From NCBI GenBank assembly GCA_039707655.1, contig CM077666.1, positions 287,111,166-287,175,165 on the forward strand: DNA of 64,000 nucleotides, in the 5' to 3' direction. This DNA is from Elymus sibiricus. Its lineage: Eukaryota > Streptophyta > Magnoliopsida > Poales > Poaceae. How positions within the stretch are numbered: position 1 is the first letter of the stretch; every line of letters starts with the position of its first letter. The position numbers and the translations under genes were made by a program. The notes beneath the pieces are model-generated. The model searched no databases and was not told the DNA's origin. It worked only from the letters and a program-made list of their open reading frames with translations. This document shows, piece after piece, positions 36,116-47,458 of this stretch.

Positions 36116-36660
36116 CACTACTGCAGGCGACTGCTAATGTGACACATGAATCAGAGACCCCTCGACCAAACTGTGTGCGATGCATGAATCGCAAACGGTA
36201 TCGTAATAAAACCGTCACCAATAAGACGAACTGTGTGCAATGGCGGAGACATCAAGTATGATTCATATTAGAGACGCGTGTGCAATACGTGACATACAGT
36301 TGATCCATACGAACTGTTTGCGATGAGCCAGAACAACAGATATGGGTAGCCAGTTCGAGGTGTGTGCGATACACGACATACAGTTCACTCAGATGAACTG
36401 TTTGTGATTACCCAACACAACAGAAAGGGTTAAACAGATCAAGGTGTGTGCGATATACAACATACAGTTCACTCGGATGAACTGTGTGTGATGAGCCAAA
36501 ACAACAAAAGTGGTTCAACTTAACAAGATGTGTGTGATACGCAACAAACAGGTCAGTAATCAGAAATGTGTGGGAAGACCGATAACAACACAGATGATTC
36601 CTGCTAATAAGCCGTGTATGTTGTGGGCAAATAGTTGCTGGTATACACTTATCAGTGATT
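36116..36660. repeat. Left subterminal repeats of CACTA1
   Basis: At least six copies of GAACTGTKTGYGATG-like words and several CATACAGTTSAYYCR words in both orientations. Such arrays bind the TnpA-type protein in En/Spm elements; here that role is inferred. Confidence 0.7.
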
Positions 36661-36896
36661 GATGAAATATTCACCAACGGGTTCCCTAGTTTAGCCCGTG
36701 GGCGATGTGATTTGCTCTGTCCGCACAATATCTATGCTGTGTCTACACAACAACAACATATATACTTATAAGAACATGATTGCATAACCAAATTAAACAT
36801 CCAATTACATTATACCAAAAATACCAGAAATATTGCAAGGTTCAAATTCCAGCATTACAAGGCCCAAATTCAAAGATTACATGGTTCAAACTGTTC

Positions 36897-38633
36897 TTAC
36901 AAATCAAATTCATCTTCTTCAGAGTCTGAGCCATGCTCTATTTCTGCGAATGGATCAGTCACCAAGAAGTCATATATCGGTTTGATCGAGTGACTTCCGA
37001 ATAATCTGTCATTTGTAGTTCCAAACTGAAATTCAGCTTCTGTAGAGCCTTTTCCATTCAGTTATAGACGCCTGCACTGATCAACAAACCATTCACTCTT
37101 GTGCACTAAATATAGGGTAAACCTCGTTACCTTGAGCACACCTGCTCTCTGAACAAAGAACCTGGCGAATTTAATATCTGGTCTGGTGCCTTGGTACTCG
37201 TTCAAAGTAATTTTTGTGAGATGAAGATCAAGGCATTCAATGGGATTGTTATATTGTGCCACATTTTCCACTTTCGGGCCTGCTTTTATCTGCAAACGAA
37301 GACAACATATTAGTGCCTAGCTGCAGTTTTGAACACTTCGGGCCTCTTTGCTTTGCAGGATTTCTAAAATACACGAATAGAGTGACATGCCTTCTTCAAT
37401 CGTTCATGATTAACATCTCAAATAATATATGTATTGAAATCCTCCAAATTTCCTTTAGAAATCATACTACATTTGTCATTGTAATCATGGGTAAAAGTAA
37501 CAACAAATTGAACTCCGTTGTGGTTAACAATTAACAGGAAAGGAGCATCACCTTGATGTATAGCTTCTCCATGCACAGAAAACATCTAAGGAATCTAACA
37601 AGTTCATCCAGATCAGGGCTGACAGAATGTAGTGCCAAGATCGTCACTGTGCGCAGAGACGGGGTCAAGCTTGTGGGGATCATTTTCTGGATGACAGCCG
37701 AACATAGATCAACAAAAATTAGATAAAATGTGATGTCCAATAAGAAGAAGGAGAAGAAGAAGACTGTTACCTGAATGGATAATGATCCAGTAACAAGTTT
37801 GGAGAATTCGGAACGCGAATAGCCCAACACTGTCAATTTCGGTGCGTCAATGACGTGACCCTGATTCTTGTTGGACATTCTTTATCAAGTACAAGCAATC
37901 TCTCAAGGAAAGGCGCATTCTCAATGACCATATCGTGAAACACCTCAAATGATAGCCTGTTGCGGCACCAGCAATGCACATAAATTGTACGGACATTCGT
38001 CGAGGCGATGTGGAGGCTACTGAACCCATCCATCACCTGAAGACGTAGGTACTCGAGTGTTGTACAGCCGCCGAGCAGGCGCTCCAAATCCTCCTTCGAG
38101 ATGCGGACGCCCATGAGCTCGAGGTGCTTCAGTCTAGGGAGATGAAGAGCGGGTGCGGCATCAATCTGGGGGGAAAAAGCACTGCATGAACGTAGCGCGG
38201 CGCAGTATGGGAGCGAGGCGGAGCGCGGACGGCGGCAACGAGCGCGGATGTCCAGAATGAAAGCTGAGCTCCTCGAGCTGATCTAGGGCGGGGGATAGGA
38301 ACCACTCGTGAAACTTGGGTTCGGCCTTGCAGTTGGAACGGAACTTGTCGATGGCAAGGCGCCTGACCAGCCCAGGGTGTGTGGCGAGGATGTGGGACAA
38401 TGCGTCCAGGCGTTTGCGCTCCCCGTTGCAGAGCTCGTCGTCGTTGATGAGGTCCAGAGGGGGCGCCACCGCCAGGAGAGGACAGTGATCCCCACGCCAA
38501 ATTAGATGGGGAGGAGGGATATGATGGTTACCAACATCTCATAGGGGAGGCTCCTGATGAAGTCCACGCTCGCCGGAGGCTATTGCGGTTCTGGCTCGAC
38601 CCGCCTCCGCTTGTTGGCCGGCTCGTCCTCCAT
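36897..38633 (-). pseudogene. Captured F-box/LRR/FBD gene inside CACTA1
   Basis: On the minus strand ATG 38633 starts MEDEPANKRRRVEPEPQ, with a TAG at codon 18. An F-box follows (DFIRSLPYEMLVTIISLL), ended by a TAA. After a small deletion the LRR region reads LDLINDDELCNGERKRLDAL and LDQLEELSFHSGHPRSLP, then LKHLELMGVRISKEDLERLL. Splice sites survive (donor near 37767, next exon 37686-37554, last exon from 37291). The C-terminal FBD-like part has FFVQRAGVLKVTRF and ends in an acidic tail at TAA 36897. Such proteins are SCF ubiquitin-ligase adaptors. Introns show a genomic, not cDNA, copy. At least four lesions. Confidence 0.8.
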
Positions 38634-38966
38634 CGCAGTAGGCGGCGATCCTTGCCGGCAGCGCTTATAGATAAGAACGGAGGAGTGAGGAGAACTGGAA
38701 ACTGTTCTACATACCTTCCCGAGGCGGCCGAAACCAAAGCCATCAATAAATTTTTGGCACTGCTCGCTGGAAGGTCAAAGGGTTCGCTTCCCGATGAGCC
38801 TGCGCGGCGAACTGCTCGCTCACGTCCCGTTGAGCCTGCACGGTGGACAGCTCGCACGCGTCCCGTCTAATCGAACAGCTGCCCGCGGTAGTAAATGGTT
38901 AGTGGAACGCCCACGGTTGGAATACAACCGTTTGCCATAATAACGTGGCAGCTATTTGTTCCAAAA

Positions 38967-40555
38967 TGCCTTGAAACTCAAATAATGTATGAAAAAGGCC
39001 AAGCAAACCCTGAATAATTCCAAATTGTAGCACCACACTCCTATAGTTGCATGTCGCGTCTATAAAAAAATCAAGGTGGGAAGAGGCAGCGTATGTTGTT
39101 TTGCACACAGAGGTGACACGTTCCCTCTCGGAACCATGATGCTTCTTGACAGAAGCTCCAGTTTGTAAGAAGTTTATACCAAAACTTGTCCTAAATCGGC
39201 CAATTTTTTTACCACGGCATGTTGGTGCCATGTCATGACACCATGCCAAGTTTCATGATTTTCAGGCGAGTTTTGGATTTACAGGGAATTTAAAACCAAG
39301 TTTCTTAATGTTTACGGCCGAGCCACGATGCCCAGATGTTCGAAATTCATTCCCATTTCTTGCATGGGACCTAAACATTCACCCAAGGACACATATATGA
39401 TTTTTCAACCCATTTTGGTGCACTGGAGCATGTGCATGTAGTTCAAATTTGAATTATGCACATTAAATGCCAAGAAACTCAATTAATGTATAAAAATGCC
39501 AAACGAACCCTGAATAATTCCAAATTTTAACACGACACTCCTATAGTTGCATGTCACCTCTGTAAAAAAATCAAGACAGGAAGAGGCAGTGTATGTCGTT
39601 TCGCACATAGAGGTGACACGTTCCCTCTCGGAACCATGATGCTTCTTGCGAGAAGCTCCGGTTTGTAAGAAGTTTGTACCAAAACTTGTCCCAAATCGGT
39701 CAATTTTTTACCACAACATGTTGGTGCCATGTCATGACACCATGCCAAGTTTCATGATTTTCAGGCGAGTTTTGGATTTACAGGAATTTTAAAACCAAGT
39801 TTCTTAATGTTTACGGCCAAGCCACGACGCCCAGATGTTTAAAATTCATTCCCATTTCTTGCATGGGACCTAAACATTCGCCCAAGGACACATATATGAT
39901 TTTTCAACCCATTTTGGTGCACTGGAGCATGTGCATGTAGTTCAAAATTGAATTATGCACATTAAATGCCTAGAAACTCAATTAATGTATAAAAATGCCA
40001 AACAAACCCTGAATAATTCCAAATTTTAACACGACACTCCTATAGTTGCATGTCGCGTCTGTAAAAAATCAAGGCGGGAAGAGGCAGCGTATGTCGTTTC
40101 ACACACAGAGGTGACACGTTCCCTCTCGGAACCATGATGCTTCTTGAGAGAAGCTCCGGTTTGTAAGAAGTTTATACCAAAACTTTTCCCAAATCGGCCA
40201 ATATTTTACCACAACATGTTGGTGCCATGTCATGATACCATGCCAAGTTTCATGATTTTCAGGCGAGTTTTGGATTTACAAGAATTTTAAAAACAAGTTT
40301 CTCAATGTTTACGGCCGAGCCACGACACCCAGATGTTTGAAATTCATTCCCATTTCTTGCATGAGACCTAAAAATTCACCCAAGGACACATATATGATTT
40401 TTCAACCCATTTTGGTGCACTGGAGCGTGTGCCTGTAGTTCAAATTTGAATTATGCACATTAAATGCCTAGAAACTCAATTAATGTATAAAAATGCCAAA
40501 CGAACCCTGAATAATTACAAATTTTAACACGACACTCCTATAGTTGCATGTTCAC
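38967..40555. repeat. 499-bp tandem repeat, about 3.2 copies
   Basis: The word CTATAGTTGCATGT recurs at 39041, 39541, 40040 and 40538. Whole units align between these points with few changes. No coding frame is conserved across units, and the reverse frames at 38899-39249 and 39554-39748 are the same sequence repeated. Confidence 0.92.
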
Positions 40556-40991
40556 TGCAGATAAATGTTCTAGCAATTCAAACACCGTCCTTTCCCGCCA
40601 TAACCCCATTTTGTTTTTCAAATCAGAATGAAAAAATCAAGTATACCACAAACAGTTTATTAGTAAGAATCGTGTGCGATGGAGTATTAAATATCTTGGG
40701 GCACCCGCATGTATGGATTACGCTGGAAGCTTCGTCGGCTACAATCTAGTGCCAGCGCATCAACCACACTTGCGCGCCAGTTTTTCACTGCACCGAGCGA
40801 AAAAATTTGGCAACCATGGAAATATCTAGCTCCCCGCCTCCTCCCCCCGACCAAAAGCCACATTTCCACAGTTTCCTCCTTCCTTTCCAAGTTCAAGCCT
40901 TCACTACTTGCTTGCAGCACCGCCTGCTCGCCAGCGACGCTCCTTCCTGCTGCGCGGCCTTGTCGATATAGTCTGGTAATCCACACCCCAC
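40556..40991. other. CACTA1 interior left of the solo LTR, unassigned
   Basis: Frames up to 113 codons without recognisable domain. C-rich in its second half (CCTCCTTCCTTTCC). The CCCAC target copy of the solo LTR is at its end. Confidence 0.4.
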
Positions 40992-42558
40992 TTTTACTTG
41001 TAAACTGCGTTGGGATTTCCCCGAAGAGGAGGGGTGATGCAACACACTAGAGATAAGTATTTCCCTCAGTGAGAACCAAGGTATCAATCCAGTAGGAGAA
41101 CCACGCAGAACCTCGTGAACAGCACCTACACACACAAAAGCAAATACTTGCACCCAACGCGGGCAAGAGCGTTGTCAATCCCCTTGAACTCGTTATTTGC
41201 AAGGATTAATTCTGATAGTTATAGATAGATAAAATAAATTGCAAAATAAAATAAAGGAAATAAAATTGCAGCAAGGTATTTTTGTATTTTATATATGATA
41301 AAAGTAGACCCCGGGGCCATAGTTTTCACTAGAGGCTTCTCTCTCAAACACATAGCATACGGTGGGTAAACAAATTACTGTTGGGCAATTGATAGAAAAG
41401 CGCATAGTTATGACGATATTCAAGGCAATGATCATGTATATAGGCATCACATCCAAGACAAGTAGACCGACTCCTGCCTGCATCTACTACTATTACTCCA
41501 CACATCGACCGCTATCCAGCAAGCATCTAGGGTATTAAGTTAATAAAAAATAGAGTAACGCCTTAAGCAAGATGACATGATATAGACAAAGTAAACCCAA
41601 TCAATATGAATAAACCCCATCATTTTATCCTTAATGGCAACAATACAAATACGTGTCTTGTCCCCTACTTTGTCACTGGGATATAGAACACCGCAAGATT
41701 GAACCCATCACAAAGCATCTCTCCCATTGCAAGATAAATCAATCTAGTTGGCCAAACCAAACGGATAGATCGGAGAGAAATACAAAGCTATAACAATCAT
41801 GCATAAAAGAATTCAGAAAAGACTCAAATATTTCTCAGGAATAATCTGATCATAAAACCACAATTCATCGGATCCCAACAAACACACCCCAAAAGAAGAT
41901 TACATCGAATAGAACTCCAAGGAGATCCAGGAGAACATTGTATTGAAGATCAAAGAGAGAGAAGAAGTCATCTAGCCACTAGCTATGGACCCGTAGGTCT
42001 GTGGTAAAGAACTCACACATCATCAGAGGGGCAGCAAGCTTGATGTAGAAGCCCTCCGTGATCGATTCCCCCTTCGGCAGGGTGCCGGAAAAGGCCTCCA
42101 GATGGGATCGTGGAAGAATAGAAGCTTGCAGCGGCGGAGAAGTTATTTCGTGGGGCTCTCTGTTGGTTTCCCAATATTTGAGAATTTATAGAGGTGGAAT
42201 TAGGTCAAAAGGATCCACGAGGGGCCCACAAGGCATTAGGGCGCGCCCCCTGGGACCGCGCCCTATTGCCTTGTGACTTCCTCGTGAGGCTTCTGGCCTC
42301 CTCCCGAAGCTTCTAGGGTCTCTTTTGTCCAGAAAAAAAAATCGTCAAAAAGTTTCGTAGCGTTTGGACTCCGTTTGGTACTGATTTCCTGGAAAACCAA
42401 AAACAGGCAGAAAACAACAACTGGCACTGGGCACTAGGTTAATGGGTTAGTCCCAAAAAATGATATAAAATAGCATACAATTGCATATAAAACATCCAAG
42501 ATTGATACTATAATAGCATGGACCAATCAAAAATTATAGATACGTTGGAGACGTATCA
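40992..42558 (-). mobile_element. Solo Athila-type LTR, minus orientation
   Basis: 1567 bp flanked by perfect CCCAC duplications (40987-40991, 42559-42563). On the reverse strand it starts TGATACGTCTCCAACGTATC and shares landmarks with the LTR at 18273-19613 (GATGAATTGTGGTTTTATGA, CAATCTTGCGGTGTTC). The expected terminal CA is degraded to AA. No PBS or interior is present. Confidence 0.9.
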
Positions 42559-42674
42559 CCCACCCCCATCCTCCTCCTCCTTCTCCGTCCCACATGCAAC
42601 GACCGCCGACGCGACACCTTCCACCCAAATCAGTGCCCCATCCTCCAAATAAGCGCCGCCCATAGCCGTTTTGC

Positions 42675-42905
42675 ACGCAATATAGCCAGGAGCTCAAGCA
42701 GCATGTGGCAGCGGAGAAGCAAATCGCGGTCGCACGCGCGGATGAGTTCGCAATTGCTGCCATGGGTGCCGACCGCCAGATCTTGGAGAAGCACCTCGCC
42801 ATCGAGGCCACCATTGATGCCTTGCGCGCGGATGCCGCCACGTGGTTGGCTGCTTTAAACGACAATTCGTGGTGTTTTCTCGAGGCCACCGCTGGTGCCT
42901 TCTAG
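42675..42905 (+). pseudogene. Short Ala-rich coding fragment in CACTA1
   Basis: An open frame ending at TAG 42903 encodes about 75 residues rich in Ala, predicted helical (VAAEKQIAVARADEFAIAAM). It has no clear start in frame. It sits between the solo LTR and the B3-like fragment and may be the end of another captured gene. No function assigned. Confidence 0.3.
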
Positions 42906-43575
42906 TGAATTGTCCTCTGTAATGTTAATATGCAATCTGATCTTCTGAAATGTGATGTTCAGTTAACAGTTTGGTTCAACAATTTCTATATTTCCTAGTA
43001 GTTCTTAAGCATGTTTGGTTTGGTTAACTGTCTGATCTTCTAGTATACGTTCTATTCTGCAATAGTTAACTGTTTGGTTCATTTGTTCTGCTGTCCAGTT
43101 AACTATTTGGTTCAACTCTGCAATGTGATGTTCATTTGTTGTGGGTACAATTTTGTATTATTATGCATGTGAGAAATAAATCGAATTTGGCTGTACAAAA
43201 TACGGAGTGCATGAGAAACATATACAATTGCTATATTTCCAAGTTGTTTAGCATGCTTGTTTTGGTTAACTGGCTTTTCCATGCGGCTCGAATTAATCTG
43301 CTGGATTTGCAATTTGTTTATTTTTCATTAACATATTCTACTGATAGTATGCCAACATTCACTTAACCTGATCGATATCTACCTTATATGTGTTGCAGGG
43401 AAACAATGGGAGGCACTGAGGTTTACCATCGAGCTTTGCACATGCATGACCCTTTGGCTAATAGCACACTAAGGTTTACCATTGAGGTTTTTAACAATTT
43501 GGTCTTGCACATGTAGGTCCTGCTGTCAGAGGTTTAGACCCACTGTTCGACCCATTTTGCATATGGGGAAATGAG

Positions 43576-44033
43576 ATGTCCATGAATATTAGTCAAGTCA
43601 AGAAACTCAGAAAGATTGTTAGGATGAAGAAACTAGCGACGAATAACAGCAAGATCTTTGTTTGCACAATGAAGAAGACATCAGTCAACTATAGGATGGT
43701 ACTAACTCTTTTACCTTGTTTTTTTTTCATTGCGACATTTCAAAATTTAGAACAGATATTTATGCATATCTTTGTTTTCAGTCCTTTCCAAAGCAGTTCA
43801 CCGATGATTAACTCTCAGACCACCTGCATGGTCAAGAGGCGAGGAAGGTATTCATTCAACACCCACGGTACAATATTGAAGTCTTCCTCAAGAGGACGAA
43901 GGTTGGGCGGGCAATTATCCACAGCCACTGGCCTAAAGTTGCAAGGACATTCAACATCACTGAAGGCTCAATATTCGCCTGCCGCTTCAGCAGTTTTCCA
44001 GATGAGATTCATCTGTCTATTTACCGTCTATGA
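43576..44033 (+). pseudogene. B3-like DNA-binding domain fragment captured by CACTA1
   Basis: Exon 43576-43698 (MSMNISQVKKLRKIVRMKK) ends at a GT donor. After an 83-base intron, exon 43782-44033 begins SFPKQFTDD, then TAA at 43809, and continues RYNIEVFLKRTKVGRAIIHS, WPKVARTFNITEGSIF and FPDEIHLSIYRL to TGA. The spacing FP..F, a central W-P-x-V and a final E-G-x-I-F resembles plant B3 domains, which bind DNA in transcription factors. The identification is by pattern only. One nonsense codon. As the intron is kept, it was copied from genomic DNA. Confidence 0.5.
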
Positions 44034-44379
44034 TGTTGCTTTCCAAAGGTTTTAGATGTTGCATGTGAAACTTGGTACTGTTGTGTAATGGTGTAGCTAG
44101 CTATATGCCTATATGGTGTAACTGAGTGCTAAAGCTATCTGATGTTGTACTCTGATGTAATTCAATTATGAAATCCTCGTTATAATTATACGGATATGAA
44201 ATATATGGTGTGTTTGATATGAAATGTCGATTTGATTATTAAATGGATTATCAATAATTGGCCAATTAGCCTGCTTATTGGTTTTTTCTATTGCAGGTGG
44301 TTTCTCAGACAACACCGTGGGTGATGAACTCAAACAACCCACACAGTTTCTAGAAAGTAGGCGTGTTGGATCAATGAAC

Positions 44380-44733
44380 AATCACACACAACTTCCGCCC
44401 TACAAATGTTTGTGTTAGGCCTCCTTGCACAAACGTTTCCACATAAAAATTGTGTATGATGTACATACGAACAGAAATGTTTGTCTGGGATTCACTGTGT
44501 GGGATGTACATATGAACGAAAACGATTGGGCATGTATAATTGTCTGCGATGGCTCGCCCGATCACACACGAGCTCTTTTTGTCCCGCGTGTGTGACTGGA
44601 GGACCTATCGTCGACGGTTTCTTGGTCGTATGGGAAGGGCCCCCCCTATCGCACACATAGGAAGGCGACGGTTTAAAACTCTATCGCAGAAAGGGGGTAA
44701 AAACCGTTTGTATAGGGCATCTCTGCACCAGTG
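44380..44733. repeat. Right subterminal repeats of CACTA1
   Basis: Several YGTGTGYGATRG-like words and ATCGCACACA inverse copies leading to the terminal CACTGGTGCAG (reverse strand). Confidence 0.65.
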
Positions 44734-45039
44734 CAGCTCAAGCCCTTCAAACCATCTCTCTTTCCTGGCCCTTCTCGGTCTGGGGGCTCGATATTCTCGG
44801 CCCCTTTCCCCGTGCTACCGGGGGCTTTGAATTCTTATACGCTGCAATCGACAAGTTTACAAAGTGGCTTGAGGTACAGCTAGTGAGAAAGGTGACGACA
44901 CAGTCAACTATCAAGTTCCTCAAAGGATTGGTGGCACGTTTTGGCGTTCCAAACAGGATCATCACCGACAACGGCGCCCAGTTCACGAGTCGCGCCTTCA
45001 CAGCATACTGCCAAGACCCTGTAAGCAAGATCTGCTACG
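44734..45039 (+). pseudogene. pol: Element O integrase core, first part
   Basis: Counting from the CAG duplication, landmarks are WPFSVWGLDILGPFPRA (first Asp of the D-D-E triad), YAAIDKFTKWLE, and FGVPNRIITDNGAQFTSRAF (second Asp). It shifts frame once near 44830 relative to the 44883-45272 reading. It ends at the ACG duplication of CACTA2, 306 bases after CACTA1. Confidence 0.88.
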
Positions 45040-45059
45040 CACTACTGGAATCAGAGAAT

Positions 45060-45450
45060 TTGCCATCAGCCAGCTCTTTGCCGTCTGCTAGCGGACGGCA
45101 CAGAAGGATTTTGCCATCAGCTCACAAAGAGCAGACAGCAAAGATCAGGCTGATGGCAAACATACAGTTTGCCATCAGCCATTTCTTTGCCGTCCGCCAG
45201 CCGACGGCAAAGGGCCTGAAGGCAGACGGCAAAGAGCCCAGATGGGCCCCACTGGACCGTGGAGCGGGCTAGATCAGGTGGACGGGCTGGATGCCGTCCG
45301 CTGGATCTTTGCCGTCCGCTTCAGCGCTCTTTGCCGTCTGCTAGCAGACGGCAAAGAAGATGGCCTAACTAACGGCCGTGCCCCCCGGCCCCACCCCTCT
45401 TTGCCGTCTGCTAGCAGACCTCTTTGCCGTCTGCTAGCAGACGGCAAATA
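45060..45450. repeat. Left subterminal repeats of CACTA2
   Basis: About a dozen copies of TTTGCCGTCTGCTAGC or its inverse, often paired as short palindromes. Expected binding sites for the element's own TnpA-type protein. Confidence 0.85.
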
Positions 45451-45843
45451 GGCTGCCTAAGTAACAGTCGTGCCCCCCTCTGTCTCCCCCTCAATCTCTC
45501 TCTCTCCCCCCCCCACGTCACCCACCCCACCCGCCGCCCCAGCCCCGCCCAACGCCGCCGAGCCCCGCCGCCGGCCCCTGCGCCCAACACCGCCGCCAGC
45601 CCTTGCGCCTGCCCTGCCACCGGCCCCTGCTACCGCCCCGCCCCCCCGGCCCCTGTGCCCGCGACGCCGCACCGTCGGCAAGCCCCGGGCCGAGCCCCGC
45701 GACGGCCCACTGCCGGCGAGCCACGCCGCGGCGCCGCCCCCCTCCCCGCGGCCCTTCTCTAGCACCGCAGTGCCGGCGTCCTCCCTGCGGCGGCCCTCCT
45801 CCACCGGACCCTCCGAGGTGAGCTTTTTTTCCTGTTTTTTGCT

Positions 45844-45904
45844 GTTTAGGTTTAGGTTAGAGTGCTAGGTTTAGGTTTAGGTTTAGGTTTAGGTTTAGGT
45901 TTAG
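45844..45904. repeat. (TTTAGG)n hexamer array
   Basis: About eight units in two blocks (45844-45860 and 45866-45904). The plant telomere unit is TTTAGGG, so this lacks one G per unit. Confidence 0.9.
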
Positions 45905-45919
45905 ATTTACATAATTAGA

Positions 45920-45974
45920 AGAAGAAAGAAGAAAGATGAAAGATGAAAAAAAAAGAAGAAAAATAAGAATAAGT

Positions 45975-46007
<33 letters not shown>

Positions 46008-46090
46008 AGAAGAAGAAGAAGAAGAAGAAGAAGAAGAAGAAGAAGAAGAGGAGGAGGAGAAGAAAAGAAGAAGAAGAAGAAGAAGAAGAA

Positions 46091-46121
<31 letters not shown>

Positions 46122-46186
46122 AAGAAGAAGAAGAAGAAGAAGAAGAAGAAGAAGAGGAGAAGAAGAAGAGGAAAAAGGAAAAGAAG

Positions 46187-46218
<32 letters not shown>

Positions 46219-46655
46219 AGAAGAAGAAGAAGAAGAAGAAGAAGAACAAGAACAAGAAGAAGAAGAAGAGGAGGAGGAGGAGGAGGAGAAGAAAAGAAGA
46301 AGAGGAGGAAGAGGAGGAGAAGAAAAGAAGAAGAAGAAGAAGAAGAAGAAGAAGAAGAAGAAGAAGAAGAAGAAGAAGAAGAAGAAGAAGAAGAAGAAGA
46401 AGAAGAAGAAGAAGAAGAAGAAGAAGAAGAAGAAGAAGAAGAAGAAGAAGAAGAAGAAGAAGAAGAAGAGGAGGAGGAGGAGAAGAAGAAGAAGAAGAAG
46501 AAGAAGAAGAAGAAGAAGAGGAGGAGGAGGAGAAGAAGAAAAGAAGAAGAAGAAGAGGAGGAGGAGGAGAAGAAGAAGAAGAAGAGGAGGAGGAGAAGAA
46601 AAGAAGAAGAAGAAGAAGAAGAAGAAGAAGAAGAAGAAGAAGAAGAAGAAGAGGT
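45920..46655. repeat. (GAA)n microsatellite, about 0.7 kb
   Basis: Almost pure purine plus strand, mainly GAA with GAG and AAA variants. All long frames here are homopolymer-like and not coding. Confidence 0.97.
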
Positions 46656-47019
46656 GTCGACGGAAAAACCCTAAATAATAACTCTTTAGGTTAGGGGTTG
46701 TTGCGGGGAAAGAGCAGTGCGAATCATTTTTTTACAACTTGGCGGTGGCATCCTGTTGTAAATATTTAGTTAGGTTGACGGAAAAAACAATAATGCTATG
46801 TTACTCATCTTTGGATTTAAATGTGCAGTTGTTTCGTCGCTGCGAGGGTCTGGTGTTCGAAAACCTCCCCGTGCGTTTGACGAACTCCCCTGCGTTCGTG
46901 GGTGAGCACAAATGACATCCCCCCCCTTAATTTGCTCTGTTCCAGTCTTCGTGCCGATGAAACTTGCTAGCTATAGGTGTCTTCAATCATCAGTATGCGT
47001 GACCAGTATGCATCTCCCG

Positions 47020-47083
47020 TTCGAAAGGGCGGCATCTATAAATATGCATGTCTTTGCATATTTATAACCGCCATCCTTTCGAA
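47020..47083. repeat. Inverted repeat 1 upstream of TNP2
   Basis: 29-base arms starting TTCGAAAGG, with central TATAAATATGCA in both and a six-base loop. Arms differ at about four positions. Confidence 0.85.
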
Positions 47084-47108
47084 TTGTCCAACGTTATCCA
47101 TGGACAGC

Positions 47109-47320
47109 CTGAGTATGTGTAGATTGGGTTCGTTTTCCCATGCTCTGCTCCGGATCCGATGTAGAATTTCGTCAATGCCTCCCTGTTGTTCTCCGGGTAC
47201 ACATCCTCTCTGTTTATTGCCGAGACGTGTATCAGGAGAACAGCGGGGAGGTGCCGCCAAAATTGTGCGTCGAATCCGGAGCAGAGCATGGGAAAACGAA
47301 CCCAATCTACACATACTCGG
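47109..47320. repeat. Inverted repeat 2 upstream of TNP2
   Basis: Arms 47109-47205 and 47224-47320 with a loop of about 18 bases. The outer 47 bases of each arm are nearly identical; overall about 80-85% by hand. Most mismatches would be G-U pairs in RNA. Confidence 0.88.
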
Positions 47321-47458
47321 GTGGGATTAGGACCTATCTTTACCTATTAGCGTGTAGGTTGCATGAGCATAATAAAATTGACAAACTTAATTAAATGATG
47401 AATATATATGATGAATTATATATATATATATTTCTTGTGTGTTTAGTAGGTAGGCAAG

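Larger units (their letters stand above)
36116..44733 (+). mobile_element. CACTA1: non-autonomous CACTA element with captured genes
   Basis: Starts CACTACTGCAG and ends (reverse complement) CACTGGTGCAG. A 3-bp duplication CAG flanks it (36113-36115, 44734-44736). Removing it with one CAG restores the integrase frame of O. Subterminal zones carry repeated ACTGTGTGYGAT-like words. No TNP2 or Ptta gene is visible. Cargo: an F-box/FBD pseudogene, a 499-bp tandem repeat, a solo LTR and a B3-like fragment. The plus strand is arbitrary. Subfamily not assigned. Confidence 0.85.

Noticed and set aside
36897..38633. Functional host F-box gene
   Set aside because: It lies inside CACTA1 and has an early TAG at codon 18, a stop in the F-box and later shifts, so it is a captured pseudogene.
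38967..40555. CRISPR-like or satellite array
   Set aside because: Units of 499 bases without spacer structure, in plant transposon DNA. CRISPR is excluded; satellite status cannot be judged from three copies.
45844..45904. Interstitial telomere
   Set aside because: The unit is TTTAGG, not TTTAGGG, only about eight copies, and inside a CACTA element.
45857..46694. 252-codon plus ORF rich in Arg/Lys and 132-codon minus ORF of Phe/Leu
   Set aside because: Both are the GAA microsatellite translated.
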